Shown piece by piece: positions 31,041 through 42,754 of a stretch of DNA of 64,000 nucleotides. Position 1 is the first letter of the stretch. Each line of letters begins with the position of its first letter. The stretch is taken from NCBI RefSeq assembly GCF_030272615.1, contig NC_081414.1, positions 915,315,648-915,379,647 on the forward strand, read 5' to 3'. Below the pieces are notes generated by a model. That model saw only the letters and a list, made by a program, of their open reading frames with translations, was not told where the DNA came from and did not search any database. This stretch comes from Cryptomeria japonica (Eukaryota > Streptophyta > Pinopsida > Cupressales > Cupressaceae). The position numbers and the translations under genes were made by a program.

Positions 31041-31909
31041 TTTAAGCCTAACCTTGGATATCAGAACAAGTATAAGTACAAGAAAAGAAGAGACAAATCA
31101 TGCTACATAGCGGATGAGGAAGGCATTAGTGATTCTAATGATGAACCGACAGAAAACTCTGCTAGTGGTTCTAGCAATGAGAAGGGATGGGTGTTCCTAG
31201 CTATCAAGGAAGATGATCTAGAAATGGAAGATAATGTACCTGAAGAGAAGGCACTTGCTACTAAAATTGAAGACAAAGATGAATGGGTAATTGAGAGCGG
31301 TTATTCACATCATATGACTAGAGATAAAGGGAAGTTTTTGCCTTTGCAAGAATTTGATGGCGGTCTAGTTAGATTTTGAGATGACAAAGCATGTATGATC
31401 AAAGAAAAAAGAACTATATCATTGGATGGTAAGAACAATACTGATAATGTTTATTATGTTGAAGGTTTAAGGCATAATATTTTGAGTGTAGGACAATTGG
31501 TAGATAAGGGAATTCAATTATAGTTCAAGGATGGAAAATGCAAAATCATTAACAGATCTAGTTTGAAGATTGCAACCGGTACACAGACAAAAGGTAATAT
31601 ATTTCATTTGAAATCCGGTGAGAAGACATACTTGATTATATAGATTGATGAGAGTTGGCTATGGCATAAAAGGCTATGTCATGTGAATTTTTATTGCATT
31701 GTGAAGATCAATTCAACTAAGGAAGTTATGATATACCTAAGATTATGAAGCCCTATAATCTGGTATGTGAAGAATGTCAAATGGGTAAACAGGTCAAAAC
31801 CTTCTTTTAGAAATATATAAGATAAACCAAATGATGTTCTTAATCTTATTCATACTGATTTGTGTGGCCCTGCTAGAGTTAAAAGTTTTCAAGGTGATAG
31901 ATATGTCAT
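31041..31909 (+). pseudogene. pro-int: Element G protease, GAG-pre-integrase domain and start of integrase
   Basis: Continuing after Gag: the protease site, where the usual D-S-G-C-S reads E-S-G-Y-S (VIESGYSHHMT near 31300), then VYYVEGLRHNILSVGQLV and the LWHKRLCHVNF pre-integrase motif. HTDLCGPARVKSFQGDRYV follows, the first part of the integrase core. Several stops occur (TGA at 31377 and later TAGs). The coding sequence stops exactly at the D insertion and resumes at 36944 with MLFIDDYSRMMW. Confidence 0.85.
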
Positions 31910-32399
31910 TGTTGGTGTAAATAATTATTCATCTTGGATATTATTACACTTACTTAAGTTTACTTAGGATAATGCATTTCATAGTAGTTTGGATATGAGA
32001 CACTTGGGTGTTTGTGCCACATTGGGATAGTGTATGTAGGAGAAATTCCACCTTTTATGGTGTTGATCTTGTTACTATTTTATCATATCCACTTATTGTG
32101 GAGTGATAATTCCACATTCAGTGGGTGATCCACCTCATGTGGACTATTATATTATTTCTCCTACCTACCCACACCTATTTCCTACCTACCCTTGTTTCTT
32201 ATTGAGCCACATGTCATGTTTGTGTGCTCACATATCCCTAGCCTTGCCTATATAAGCAAGCTCATCTACATTGTATGTAACTATTTGAATTATTATTATT
32301 GATCATTTTCTATTGATGAGAATACAGTTTATTCTTGTCCTATATTGTGTCTCTATTTTGTACATTTCATTGAGCTCTTGATCTTGGCAAAATCTCACA
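31910..32399 (+). repeat. 5' LTR of element D
   Basis: TGTTGGTGTAAATAATT to AATCTCACA, 490 bp, directly followed by the primer site. CTATATAAGC (32248-32257) is a strong TATA box. Confidence 0.95.
32248..32257 (+). promoter_or_regulatory. TATA box of LTR D
   Basis: CTATATAAGC, about 150 bp before the LTR end. The same box is in the 3' LTR (near 36793). Confidence 0.7.
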
Positions 32400-32412
32400 T
32401 GGTATCAGAGCC
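32400..32412 (+). other. Primer binding site of element D (initiator tRNA-Met)
   Basis: TGGTATCAGAGCC abuts the 5' LTR. Confidence 0.9.
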
Positions 32413-32739
32413 ATTGGGGCTTCATTGATTCATCTTAAAGAGGCATTATTGCGACGTCAAGAGGCAGATCTGAGGAGCAGCATCTTTTGGAGGCGTCCTA
32501 GACCAGATCCGACTTCGCCATTGCGTCCAGAAGGCCGTTTCCATGAATTTTGGTTATAAAGTCGACCTATTTTGGTGAGAAAAATTTTTTTAGCCAATTT
32601 TGCTTCTATTGTACGGATTTCGAAATATTTTACCATATTTTTTGAAAAAAATAAATTTACTTTTCTGAAAATATTTTTCAAAAATCAAAAAATTTTGAAA
32701 AAATTCAAAAAATAAAAAAATAAAAAAAAAGGTATTTTT

Positions 32740-32759
32740 GGGGGGTCCGCAGACCCCCC
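32740..32759 (+). repeat. GC hairpin in the leader of element D
   Basis: GGGGGGTC, loop CGCA, GACCCCCC: a perfect 8-bp stem in the middle of an A/T-rich leader, about 340 nt past the primer site. Confidence 0.85.
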
Positions 32760-33235
32760 CCATGACCTGTTGTACCCGCAGTTTGTAGATTGTAGGTTTG
32801 CGCCTGCACCCATACCCTGCAAGTTTGTCGCATACCTGTACCCGACGCCGCCACGCCAGACACTCCCATGTGCACCTCCCGACACCACCACCGGCATCGG
32901 CTCCTCCCGACAACGGCCGCTGCATCCTCTGCTCGACCGTTGGTCTCCGCCCAGTGGCGCCCACTACCTCCTCTCCAATGCCCTCAGCCTTCAGTGCCGC
33001 CACCTCCCAGCTCCTCCCGGTGCCTCCTGCCACCTCCAGGCAATGCCTCCCGGTGCCAACGCCGCCTCTCTGGTGATCGTTCTTCCTCTCCGGCCAAAGA
33101 CCTCCCGTCGGCGGTCAACTAGACCGGAGGACCCGCACCTGCCACATGGCAGGCGGCCACTAGCCCATGGGTACAAATCCTTCCACATCAGCTTCCATAC
33201 ACACAATTAGCCTGCCACGTCAGCATCCATATTGC
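32760..33235 (+). other. GC-rich, pyrimidine-rich segment in the leader of element D
   Basis: An abrupt change to C-rich sequence (many CCTCC, CACC and GCCGC words) between AT-rich flanks. Several frames stay open because of composition and give Pro/Ser/Arg-rich peptides without recognisable domains. It could be a captured host fragment such as a 5' UTR or Pro-rich exon. Not annotated as a gene. Confidence 0.5.
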
Positions 33236-33959
33236 ACAATCACTTGAACAGTCACCAGTTCGTACAGTACGGACGCCCAATCAACTGATAGGCGAGGTTT
33301 TTGCAATGGTCATACAACCATCAAATTTAACACAATGACTTTCTGATGTTAGCACCACATCAGCATTTTTCAAAAATTTGGCAGGCCCCTCTCATTGAAC
33401 TTTTTGATTTTGCAGTTCAACTTCAAATGGCCATAACTTGCTCATTTTTGCTCCTTTTTGGGTGCAATTTTTTTTGAAATGGGCTATAATTTTGTGCTCT
33501 TTGTAATGGTGAAGAAATTTTTTGATTTTGATGAATGGGTTTTTCATAAAATGTAGTTTTTGGTGACTGTACCTGAGTAATCCTAGTTTTTGCAACTTCG
33601 GAGGCTTCGTTTGGGGTCATAAGACCTCCTTTTCAGGTGCCATTTTTTTTTAAGTGCGTATTTTTTTGTCTTCTTTCACATGATGCTATCAGACTGATGC
33701 CATTGTAAGTAGAAATTGTACTTTCAGATCTTGGCCATTTTTGGCCATTGCACTATTGATTGAAGTCTCTTGTATCTCATTTGAGAAGTTGTAAAATTTG
33801 CATCATAAGTCCACTTTGCCTTCTTTTGCAAGTGGCTCATTGTAATCGCACTAAGTATAAAGTGTCAAATCATCACTTTGGGGGGGGTACTTTGATTGAG
33901 TGAATTTGGGGGGTGTCTCTTGTGCTTTTGTGCTCTTGTGTTTCTTCCTTTTTGCTAAT
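33236..33959 (+). other. Leader of element D, 3' part
   Basis: No gene seen. AT-rich leader with a G-run (about 33882-33888) shortly before the Gag start. Confidence 0.5.
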
Positions 33960-35045
33960 ATGGGTTCTTCTAAGTTTCCTCTCTTAACTCCACATAATTA
34001 TGCTACTTGGAAAATTGATGCATGGAGTAAACTTATGGAAAAAGGACTCACTCATTACATCGATGGAACTATTGTTGCTCCCACTGATCCTAAGGTTGAT
34101 CCAGTTGGTCACTTGGATTGGCTCACTAAAAATATCATGGCAATTGGTACCTTAAGAAAGTATGTATCAAAGGATCTCATTTTTCATATTGAGAAGTGTA
34201 CTCTAATCAAGGATGCTTGGCAAAAGTTTCAAGACTTGTATGGTCAAGTTGATGAGATTAAGGGATATCAAATTGATAGTGATCTCACCATGTTAGATCC
34301 CAAGAACTTTGATCCTATACAAGATTATGTCACTAAGGCAAATGAGTTGAGGGCACAACTCAAAGATTGTGGCATTGATAAAAAGGATACTCAATTGATA
34401 TTCAACTTGATAGGCAAGCTTCCATAAGAATATGCAGCATTTGTTTCTATTTTCCAAACCCATAGGATGACAATGGGTTCAAGCTACAAAATGCCTACAT
34501 TTGATGCTTTCAATGAAATGTTGATGATGGAACAAACTAAGTTGATAAGCATGGGCATTCTTAAGGCTTCTAAGTCTCAAGCATTAGTGGCAAATCAAGG
34601 GAACAAAGGAAATCAAGGAAAGGACAACTCAAACAAGAAGAAATGGCAATCAAAGCCTAAAGATAAAGCACCATCTTCTCCACAACAAGGAGATTCATCC
34701 TCTTCCAAGAGAGATAATTCACCAAAGAGGGAGAGACCTACTTGTGCTTATTGTAAAAAGATTGGTCATGAGGAACATCATTGCCATTCTAAGAAGATTG
34801 ATGAGCTCACACATATCATCAAAACGCATAACATTGATTTGCCTAAAGTCTACAAGAAGGATGATTCATCAACTTCCACTTCCACACATTCAAAAGGAAA
34901 AGGGCAAGCATTCATGGCTTCTACAAGTGGGAAGACTCACTCTTTTGGAACAAGAAAAGGAAAAGCTCTATGTGCTACCTTCAGTCATGATTCAGAGAGA
35001 TGGCTTCTAGATTCAGGGGCTTCTCATCATATGGCATCCTCATAG
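33960..35045 (+). pseudogene. gag-pro: Element D gag-protease
   Basis: ATG 33960 (MGSSKFPLLTPHNYATWK) is preferred over the upstream GTG at 33900 because it starts the copia Gag consensus. One frame runs with TAA at 34425 and TAG at 35043. Gag: WKIDAWSKLMEKGLTHYIDG and NFDPIQDYVTKANELRAQL. A Lys/Ser-rich nucleocapsid part contains the finger CAYCKKIGHEEHHC (34743-34785), which is intact CCHC. The protease motif is WLLDSGASHHM at about 35005-35040. The frame is only lightly damaged. Confidence 0.85.
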
Positions 35046-35960
35046 TCTATGTTCTCTACATTTGAGCCTTGCACCATGCCACATATTTTGATGGGCAATC
35101 ATACATACATGGTTGCGATTGGGAAAGGATCTATTGACATTGGGGATAACTCCTTCAATGATGTGTTGTGTGTACCCCACTTGACAAACAATCTCCTTTC
35201 TATCTATCAAATCACACATGGCACAACTAAGAGAGTTGTGGAGTTCACACCTGACTTAGTTTTCATTAGAGACTTGGAGACTAGAGCTATCATTGCAACT
35301 GGGGTGGTTGATCATGCATCTCGGTTATACTCCTTTTCAGATTTTGTTGATGATGATGATTTCACATTTGATGATTCTACACATTATGATCACACTTCTT
35401 GTGATGTTTTAGATTTTGAGGAGAACTTTGGACACTTGATCATGGGGATTCTCACATGTGACCCCATTCTTGAGTCTTGTATTTCATCTCCTCATATTGA
35501 TATCACATCACCTATTGCACCTGATGATGCAGATAGTGTGACAGTTTTGCCTTCATGTGATTCAGTGTAGCAGGAAATTCGTTGTCTTCCAGCTTTAGAT
35601 TCATGGGATGATTACTTGACAGACATTTCAGGTTTGTTTGCGGAATCCTAAATTGCGGATTTGGGAGACATCATTGATGACATTCATCTTCTCTTTGATG
35701 AAGGTTATCCTTCTTTGATTGTTGCGAGGGCACACTCTGACCCTCTTGTTCATTCTCTACATGATCATTCTTTCGAGGTTGAAATGTTTGTGGATACTTA
35801 TGTACAACAGTTGGAGGAGGTCTCTTTATTTTTTGAGGAGACATGTGAGTCTTTGGGACATGTTCTACATCCATCTCCACTAGATCTTGGAGTGCCTTTT
35901 TCAGCAGTGTGGCACAATTTACCACCTTTGGAGTTTCAACATCGACATGGGGACACTTGA
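35046..35960 (+). pseudogene. Element D acidic tail ORF in place of integrase and RT
   Basis: Same frame as Gag-protease after TAG 35043, with TAG at 35568 and TAA near 35649. The first 80 codons still look like the copia protease/pre-integrase segment (LMGNHTYMVAIGKGSIDIG, VLCVPHLTNNLLSIYQI). After that come about 200 residues rich in Asp, His, Ser and Phe without integrase, RT or RNase H motifs. Function unknown; it may be a remnant or a new C-terminal extension. Confidence 0.65.
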
Positions 35961-36440
35961 GCAGTTTTTAGAGATTCCTTTCATCATGAGTTTTCTTCAT
36001 ACATCTTCCCTTCATGATTGGGGAGATACCATGGATACACCTTTGGTTTTGTTTCTTCCTAAGGGGAGGAATGTTGTTCGACGTTCGTGGAGCAGTTTCT
36101 TCATACATCAAGCTTCTATCATTGGTGTAGATTCCACATTGAGGGGGGGTCACAGTTTGACTTCTCTTCTTCTCTCATACGGGGGGGACTTTTTCCTCAC
36201 ATGGGGTATTGTTCTTCACATTCTTCTATGAGAGTTCTCTTGTATGTTTTTCATCTCTCTTTTGGGGGAGGGTTTTTTCCCATTAGGTTTTTCTCTCTTT
36301 CCCCACTTTGTGAGAGATTACATTGCATTGGTTTTCATTAATTTGCATTTGTACATGGGTACCTAACATGGCCTCGTAGCCAGGACCCATCTTGTATTGC
36401 TTAGTTGCATTGTAGACTTAAGTGCATTCCCCTAAGTTGC
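35961..36440 (+). other. Element D 3' UTR with several G-runs
   Basis: No gene. Polypurine-tract-like G-runs lie at about 36062-36068, 36139-36149, 36181-36188 and 36261-36269, in addition to the one at the LTR. Confidence 0.6.
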
Positions 36441-36453
36441 ACTTAAGGGGGGG
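36441..36453 (+). promoter_or_regulatory. Polypurine tract of element D
   Basis: ACTTAAGGGGGGG directly before the TGTTGG start of the 3' LTR. Confidence 0.85.
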
Positions 36454-36943
36454 TGTTGGTGTAAATAATTATTCATCTTGGATATTATTACACTTACTTA
36501 AGTTTACTTAGGATAATGCATTTCATAGTAGTTTGGATATGAGACACTTGGGTGTTTGTGCCACATTGGGATAGTGTGTGTAGGAGAAATTCCACCTTTT
36601 ATGGTGTTGATCTTGTTACTACTTTATCATATCCACTTATTGTGGAGTGATAATTCCACATTCAGTGGGTGATCCACCTAATATGGACTATTATATTATT
36701 TCTCCTACCTACCCACACCTATTTCCTACCTACCCTTTTTTCTTATTGAGCCACATGTCATGTTTGTGTGCTCACATATCCCTACCCTTGCCTATATAAG
36801 CAAGCTCATCTACATTATATGTAACTATTTGAATTATTATTATTGATCATTTTCTATTGATAAGAATACAATTTATTCTTGTCCTATATTGTGTCTCTAT
36901 TTTGTACATTTCATTGAGCTCTTGAACTTGGCAAAATCTCATA
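36454..36943 (+). repeat. 3' LTR of element D
   Basis: Colinear with 31910-32399, 490 bp with no indel and about 11 substitutions by eye. It ends CATA instead of CACA. GTCAT (36944-36948) follows and matches the left flank. Confidence 0.95.
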
Positions 36944-37600
36944 GTCATGCTATTCATTGATGATTATTCTAGAATGATGTGGGTTACTTTTCTAAAAGAA
37001 AAATCTGAAGCATTTGAGAAGTTTAAAATTTTTAAGGCTAAAGTGGAAATTGAGATAGGATTGAAGATTAAATGTTTGAGGTCAGATCATGGTGGAGAAT
37101 TCAAATCCAGTGGGTTTGACAACTTTTGTGAGAATCATGGTATAAGAAGACAATTTTCTACACCCCGGACACCTCAGCAAAATGGTGTTGTGGAAAGGAA
37201 GAACATAACTATCTTGGATTTTGCTAGAACAATGATGATGGAAGATAGTCTACCTCATATCTACTAGAGAGAAGCAGTGAGCACAACGGTTTATACATTC
37301 AACACAGTACATATCAAAGGAGAAAGCAATAAGACACCTTATGAATTATGGTTTGGCAATACACCTACAGTTAAGTATTTTAGAATTTTTGGTAGTAAAT
37401 GTTATATTAGGAGAGATGATATCATTGGGAAATTTGATCCTAGATGTGATGAAGGCATATTTCTTGGTTATTCTAATGAAATCAAAGCATATAGATGTTA
37501 TAAAAAGAGATTATAGAGAATTGTGGAGAGTGCTAATGTCAAAGTAGATGAGCTGAACATAAGTCAAATCAAAGTTATCAGAAGAAACTGATAGTGGAAA
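36944..37600 (+). pseudogene. int: Element G integrase, part after element D
   Basis: Starts MLFIDDYSRMMWVTFLKEK, keeps the second Asp (CLRSDHGGEF) and the catalytic Glu (NGVVERKN), then a TAG at 37265, the GKFDPRCDEGIFLGYS block and a TAG at 37514. Together with 31840-31909 it forms one integrase interrupted by D. Confidence 0.85.
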
Positions 37601-39372
37601 TGATTATATCTAAACCAGTAGCACCTTTACCAGAATAGAGTGTTGAACCATTTACTTCGATAGTTTTAGAGAATTCTACAGTAAATGAAGAACAGGGAAG
37701 AGGAACAGAAAGTTAGAAAACTCCTAGGTATGTGAGATTGAATCATTTAGAAGATTAGATCACTGGGGATAAGAGCAATGGAGTGATGACAAGAAGAAGA
37801 ATGATAAATAACGAGGTATGTTTAATTTTACAAGTTGAACCAATATCATTAATTGAGGCATGCAAAGATGAATATTGGTTGAAAGCTATGGAAGAAGAAT
37901 TAGATCAAATTGAGAAAAATAATTGATGGACCTTGGTTCACTGGCCTAAAAATAAAAATGTTATTGGAACTAAATGGGTTTTTAGGAATAAATTGAATAA
38001 GGATGGTCAAATTATAAGGAATAAGACTAGATTAGTTTGTAAAGGATATTCTCAGAAGGAAGGAATTGATTATGGAGAGACTTTTTCACCTGTAGCTAGG
38101 ATTGAAGCTATAAGATTATTTCTTGCCTATGTTGCTTATAAAAACTACAAGGTTTATCAGATGGATGTTAAATGTGCATTTTTTAATGGGGATCTTGATG
38201 AGGAAGTTTATATTGAGCAACCTGATGGTTTTTCACTATCAGATGATATAAATATGGTTTGCAGGTTAAGGAAAGCTTTATATGGATTGAAACAAGCACC
38301 TAGAGCTTGGTATGCAAGATTGGATAAATATCTTTTGAAACTTGATTTTACTAAGGGCAGTGCTGACGATAATTTATATTATAAGATCATTGATGATGAT
38401 ATAATGATTATTGAATTATTTGTTGATGACATTATTTTTGGAGGTGAAGATAAGTTATGCATAGAATTTTCTAAGAATATGGAGAAAGAATTTGAGATGT
38501 CTATGATTAGTGAGATGAAATTTCTCTTAGGTTTGCAAATTACTCAAACTGACAAAGGTATTTTCATCTGTCAAACTAAATATGCTAAGGAATTGTTGAA
38601 GAAATTCCATATGGGAGATTCTAAACCAGTTAGCACTCCTATGGTTACAAGTGAGAAATTGACAAGAAAAGATGTTTCTGCACTGATAAATCCTACAAGA
38701 TACAAATCTATGATTGGAGGTCTTCTTTATTTGACTTAGACTAGGACTGACAGTATGAATGTTGTTTGTATTGTTTCAAGTTTTTAGAGTGATCCTAGAG
38801 AAAATCATGAGATGGGGGTGAAAAGGATTTTTAGATACTTACAAGGTACATCCAAATACGGCTTGTGGTAGCCTAAGGATGATAACTTTACTTTATGTGC
38901 ATATACAGATGTTGATTGGGCTGGAGATGTTGATGACCTGAAAAACACTTCTGGTGGAGCTTTCTGTCTTTGAAAGAAGTTGATTTCATTGATCAGGAAG
39001 AAACAATCATATACTTCTTTATCTACTATTGAAGCTGATTATGTTGTTGCTGCTACTAATTATACATAATTTTTATGGATGAAGCAAATGTTGAAGGATA
39101 TAAAGGTGGATTGTGATGCACCATTAGTTATTCACTATGACAACTTTGCTGTTATTGATATATCAAATAATCTAGTATTTCATTCTAAAATAAAGCACAT
39201 ATCTATAAAGTATAACTTTTTGAAGGAAAAGGTGGAAGAAAATGAAGTTAGACTAGTTTATGTGAACACTAAAGAGGAGATTGCAGATATTTTCATTAAA
39301 CCTTTGCCCAAGGAATCATTTGAGTACCTGAGAGACAGATTGGGAGTTTTTGCCCCTTCGGTAGAGAATTGA
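37601..39372 (+). pseudogene. rt-rh: Element G reverse transcriptase and RNase H
   Basis: An acidic linker (37601-37860) is followed by RT ([47 protein letters not shown], catalytic F-V-D-D near 38420, [13 protein letters not shown]) and RNase H (YTDVDWAGDVDD, EADYVVAATNYT, HISIKYNFLKEKVEENEV, ADIFIKPLPKESFEYL). Stops at 38737 and several to 39070 break the RNase H half; RT is open from 37933 to 38739. Confidence 0.9.
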
Positions 39373-39724
39373 TTTATGCAGTTTGACATCAATCCGACAT
39401 GCACTATCAGAGATACTATTCATTCTAGCACTGATGTGGGATGCTACTGCTCAAGGGGAGTAGTCAGCTTTGTGATTTAGTAGTTTATGTTTTTGCTTTA
39501 TATTTTTGTCAGATTTTTTGCATTGATGTCAAAGGGGGAGACATATGGATGAGAAAAAGACAAAGAAAGAAAAAGGAAAAGACATAGGAGGAGAGATACT
39601 GACATTTAGAGATGTATGTGGGAGATTGTTGGTTTTCTTCCATTAGGGGGAGACTTGTTTGGCATTTCTTGGTACTTAGATATTTTTCACATCTAGTGTT
39701 GTCATCAATGCTAATGGGGGAGAT
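39373..39724 (+). other. Element G 3' UTR and polypurine tract
   Basis: No gene. The polypurine tract AATGGGGGAGAT (39713-39724) abuts the 3' LTR. A second CAAAGGGGGAGA at about 39529 repeats the motif upstream. Confidence 0.75.
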
Positions 39725-40946
39725 TGTTGGCCATTTGGTGGAATTGATAATGTGTTACACTGATGTTTTGTCATTGATGACAATAGTAGTTGTTTGGATG
39801 CTTTACCAATACCCTTTTGGTCCTGATGGGATGAGTGGTTTCTGGTTGATCTGGATCCAGCATGATCCGATAGGCTCCGGTATAGTTTGGTGATGGAATT
39901 TGCTTTTTCATGATACTCATGCTCATATTTGGTCAGTTGGTTTTGGTTTGGTGATCGGATGCTATCCTATTTTCTTAGAAGCTTAGTTTTTGGTTCCAGT
40001 GAGGGTTTCACTAGTAGAGCTTTTGGTGGAGATCTTTGATGAATTGCATAAGTGGTGTTGGTGTAGCTTCTTGTGAAGTTTCAAGATGTTGTTGGTTATC
40101 ATGTTCGAGACTTGGTGGATGGAGATCATTGCTATAGTGTGTGGACCTATATTGGGTCTCGGTTGATCTAGGTTATGGACTGACTTTAATGTAACATGTG
40201 GATTGGACCTATCGATGTATTTTTGGGATGTCTTATATGTTGGATATTATTTGTTTGGTCTAAGGCAAACATGGTTTGTAATTATGTAATTGATTTATTG
40301 TCGGATGGCCGACTTGATTGTTTATGGTCGAGGGTTCGTATATATAGATGTAAGATCTCATTGTAGATCATCATTGTTATGTTAGAGGTCATGTTCAAGG
40401 AATGTAAAGTGAGAATAATGTAATATCATTCAAGCAGAGGAGTTGATCGATCATTGGAGATCAAATTGGGTTTATATAAGAGGATTTAGTCCTCTGATAT
40501 TGAGCTTAACCAAAGTTGTACTCAAGCATAGGAGATGCTATCTTTTGTAGTTTAACACTTCTCCTGATTGTAGTCTGGATTTATACGTAGTCACTGAGGC
40601 TCCTTTTGTGATGAGCAATGCGCACTAGGTTGTTGGCCATCCTTCAAGTGTAAGCCCCTCGATTGTAATTCACATATGTACTGCAGAAGTATTATCTGAC
40701 TGTGGGTAGACTTTCCACCATGGTTTTTCCCTTTACCGGATTTTCCACATACAAATCTTGGTGTTATGTGGATGGCTTTTATTCTATGATTATTGTTTAT
40801 GCTTAATTTGTTTAACTGCTATTTTAGTATTATTTTTTTGGGTTCTGGTATTAAAGTTTAAATTGCTGATGGTTCCAGTAATCTGTGACAATTGATTCAC
40901 CCCCCCCCCCTCACAATTGTCTTCTAGTTATTTGAACTATCTAACA
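39725..40946 (+). repeat. 3' LTR of element G
   Basis: TGTTGGCCATTTGGTGG to TATCTAACA, 1222 bp, homologous to 28829-30049. It carries the same U5 hairpin and a C-run (about 40899-40909). Confidence 0.9.
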
Positions 40947-41369
40947 TGATCCATGTTGGTCCAAGATGGAACAAATGCTGATGAATAAGATGAAATGTGT
41001 AAAACAACAAGGTCAGCCTCCACCAAAGAGATCCCTCTAAAAAATACAAAGAATGAAGTACGGACCTAAGAGAAGGTTGGCCACATGCCAAGGAATGTTG
41101 TAAATAATTAATTGGAACTTGGAAAGCTACGAAAATGATCCGCAAGATTCGCCAAATAGGAAATAGGTCCAAGTGGTTCGGGTGTTCTAATGCAAAAAAA
41201 GGTCCTAGATTTCGGAAGCGATAACTTTCCAAAAAAAGATCCAAGTGTCCCATAGACACATGATAAGGTAGATGAGAAAGTCCAAAATCAAATCCTAGCT
41301 CCAAAAGATCTAGTTAGAAAATGCAAAGAAACATAGAAGAAATATCGAAACTAAAAAAACAAGAAAAAA
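40947..41369 (-). other. Unassigned sequence between element G and the element H integrase
   Basis: No recognisable coding or LTR feature; a 126-codon minus frame has no domain. RT of H would be expected here but is not present. Confidence 0.4.
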
Positions 41370-42754
41370 CTAGAAGAAAATGTTTCTGGTTGATGTAAGA
41401 TTGTCATGAACTAGGGATGCTCCTGCATCACAAAGTTTGTATCCTTTCCCACCATAACTACAATTGATGAAGATACATTTTGTAGTCTTGTTCTCCAACT
41501 TTGTCCACTTCTTCTTTGGCAAATGTGCATATGCCTTACAACAAAAGACTCTAAGATGTTCCAATGAAGGATTATGACTTAACCACACTTCCATAAATTT
41601 TTTACCAACACAAGCTGATAAAGGAGACCTGTTAATCTGGTAGAAATTAGTGGCAATAGCTTTGGCCAAAAAATTTTGTTCTACACCAACACCACTTAGC
41701 ATACTCCTAGCCTTCTCCATCAGTGTGTGTTCATTCTTTCTAAAATTCTATTCTATTGTGGAGAATACAGAGTTATCTTCTCTCTATTAATGCCACAATC
41801 TTTGCAGAATCTATCAAAATCATTAGAGAAAAATTCACCGCCATTATCAATCCTCAAATATTTAATTTTATTTTCATTCTACAACTCAACCATTTCTCTA
41901 AATTCTTTAAAACGACTAAAAACTTCAAATTTACTCTTTAGAAAGTATACCCATGTCCTTCTACTAAAATCATCAATAAATGAAATATAATATGTGGATT
42001 TTCCAGTGGAAGGAACATATACAAGGCCAAACACATCAAAATTAATAATATCCAAAACACCACAAGATTTGTGAAAACTCGAGTAAAATTGAACATGGTT
42101 TTGTTTTCCATTAATTCAATGCTCACAAAAATCAAATTCAATAATAAAATCATTCAAACCTTCAACAAGTTTTATTTTTCAAGGTCCTTAGACCCTTTTC
42201 TCTAATGTGGGCAAGCCTTTGGTTCCATAACATAGTCTTCTTTGCAAGTAACTTTACTTCATAATAAAGAGTGTCCATAGGTACCCAAAATCTATGTCCA
42301 TCCATTGAAGGTGAAACCCTCAAATCTTCTGATGAAGTATCTATACATTTACTTTTTATAGAAGTGTTATTACACTCAATAGTGTATGCCTCTAGCTTAT
42401 ACCAAGTACTGAGCTTGACACCTCTAACAATCACCATAGCACCCTTAATCATCTTACATCCTGCATCAGAAAAGAATACCTACACACCTACATCTATTAG
42501 TTTTCTCATAGATAAAAAAATTCATTTTAAACCAAGGATATGCAACACATTGCTAATCTATTTTATTCTACCATTAGGAAACCTGATTCTAACTTTACCA
42601 TGACCAACAATATCTAAATTTGAATCATCACCCAAGTACACTTTACCTCCATTAAATTATTCATATTTATAAAACCAATCATTATTGTAAGTCATGTAAA
42701 AAGATGCACCTGAGTCAATTAATCATGCATAATTACCTGCATGAGTAGCAGAAG
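41370..42754 (-). pseudogene. pro-int: Element H protease, pre-integrase domain and integrase
   Basis: Minus strand: protease LIDSGASFYMT (near 42710) after a TAG. Then a pre-integrase domain (MLWNQRLAHIREKGLRTL, 42250-42170), the integrase core with FIDDFSRRTWVYF and DNGGEF (D replicated, about 41990-41820), and the tail MEKARSML to CIFINCSYGGKGYKL. Stops and small shifts are frequent. Confidence 0.8.

Larger units (their letters stand above)
31910..36943 (+). mobile_element. Element D: non-autonomous Gag-protease Ty1/copia element
   Basis: Complete element of 5034 bp with two 490-bp LTRs and GTCAT duplications at 31905-31909 and 36944-36948. It has a tRNA-Met primer site and a polypurine tract. 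The internal frame codes only for Gag, a protease motif and a short acidic tail; there is no integrase, RT or RNase H. By eye the LTRs differ at about 11 positions (about 2%). Mobilisation must have been by a partner in trans. It is the younger partner of the D-in-G nest. Confidence 0.9.
28829..40946 (+). mobile_element. Element G: SIRE-type Ty1/copia retrotransposon, interrupted by element D
   Basis: It has both LTRs (28829-30049 and 39725-40946), a tRNA-Met primer site, Gag, protease, integrase, RT, RNase H and a polypurine tract, in copia order. D (31910-36943) splits the integrase with a GTCAT duplication. Bases flanking G (ATATT left, TGATC right) do not match, so its target duplication is absent or has been lost by rearrangement. 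Many stops make it inactive. Confidence 0.9.

Noticed and set aside
32770-33210. Overlapping Pro-rich ORFs in the leader of D
   Set aside because: Several frames are open at once because of GC composition, so none can be preferred.
40924-41304. 126-codon minus ORF left of element H
   Set aside because: Composition typical of chance ORF; spans the end of LTR G.
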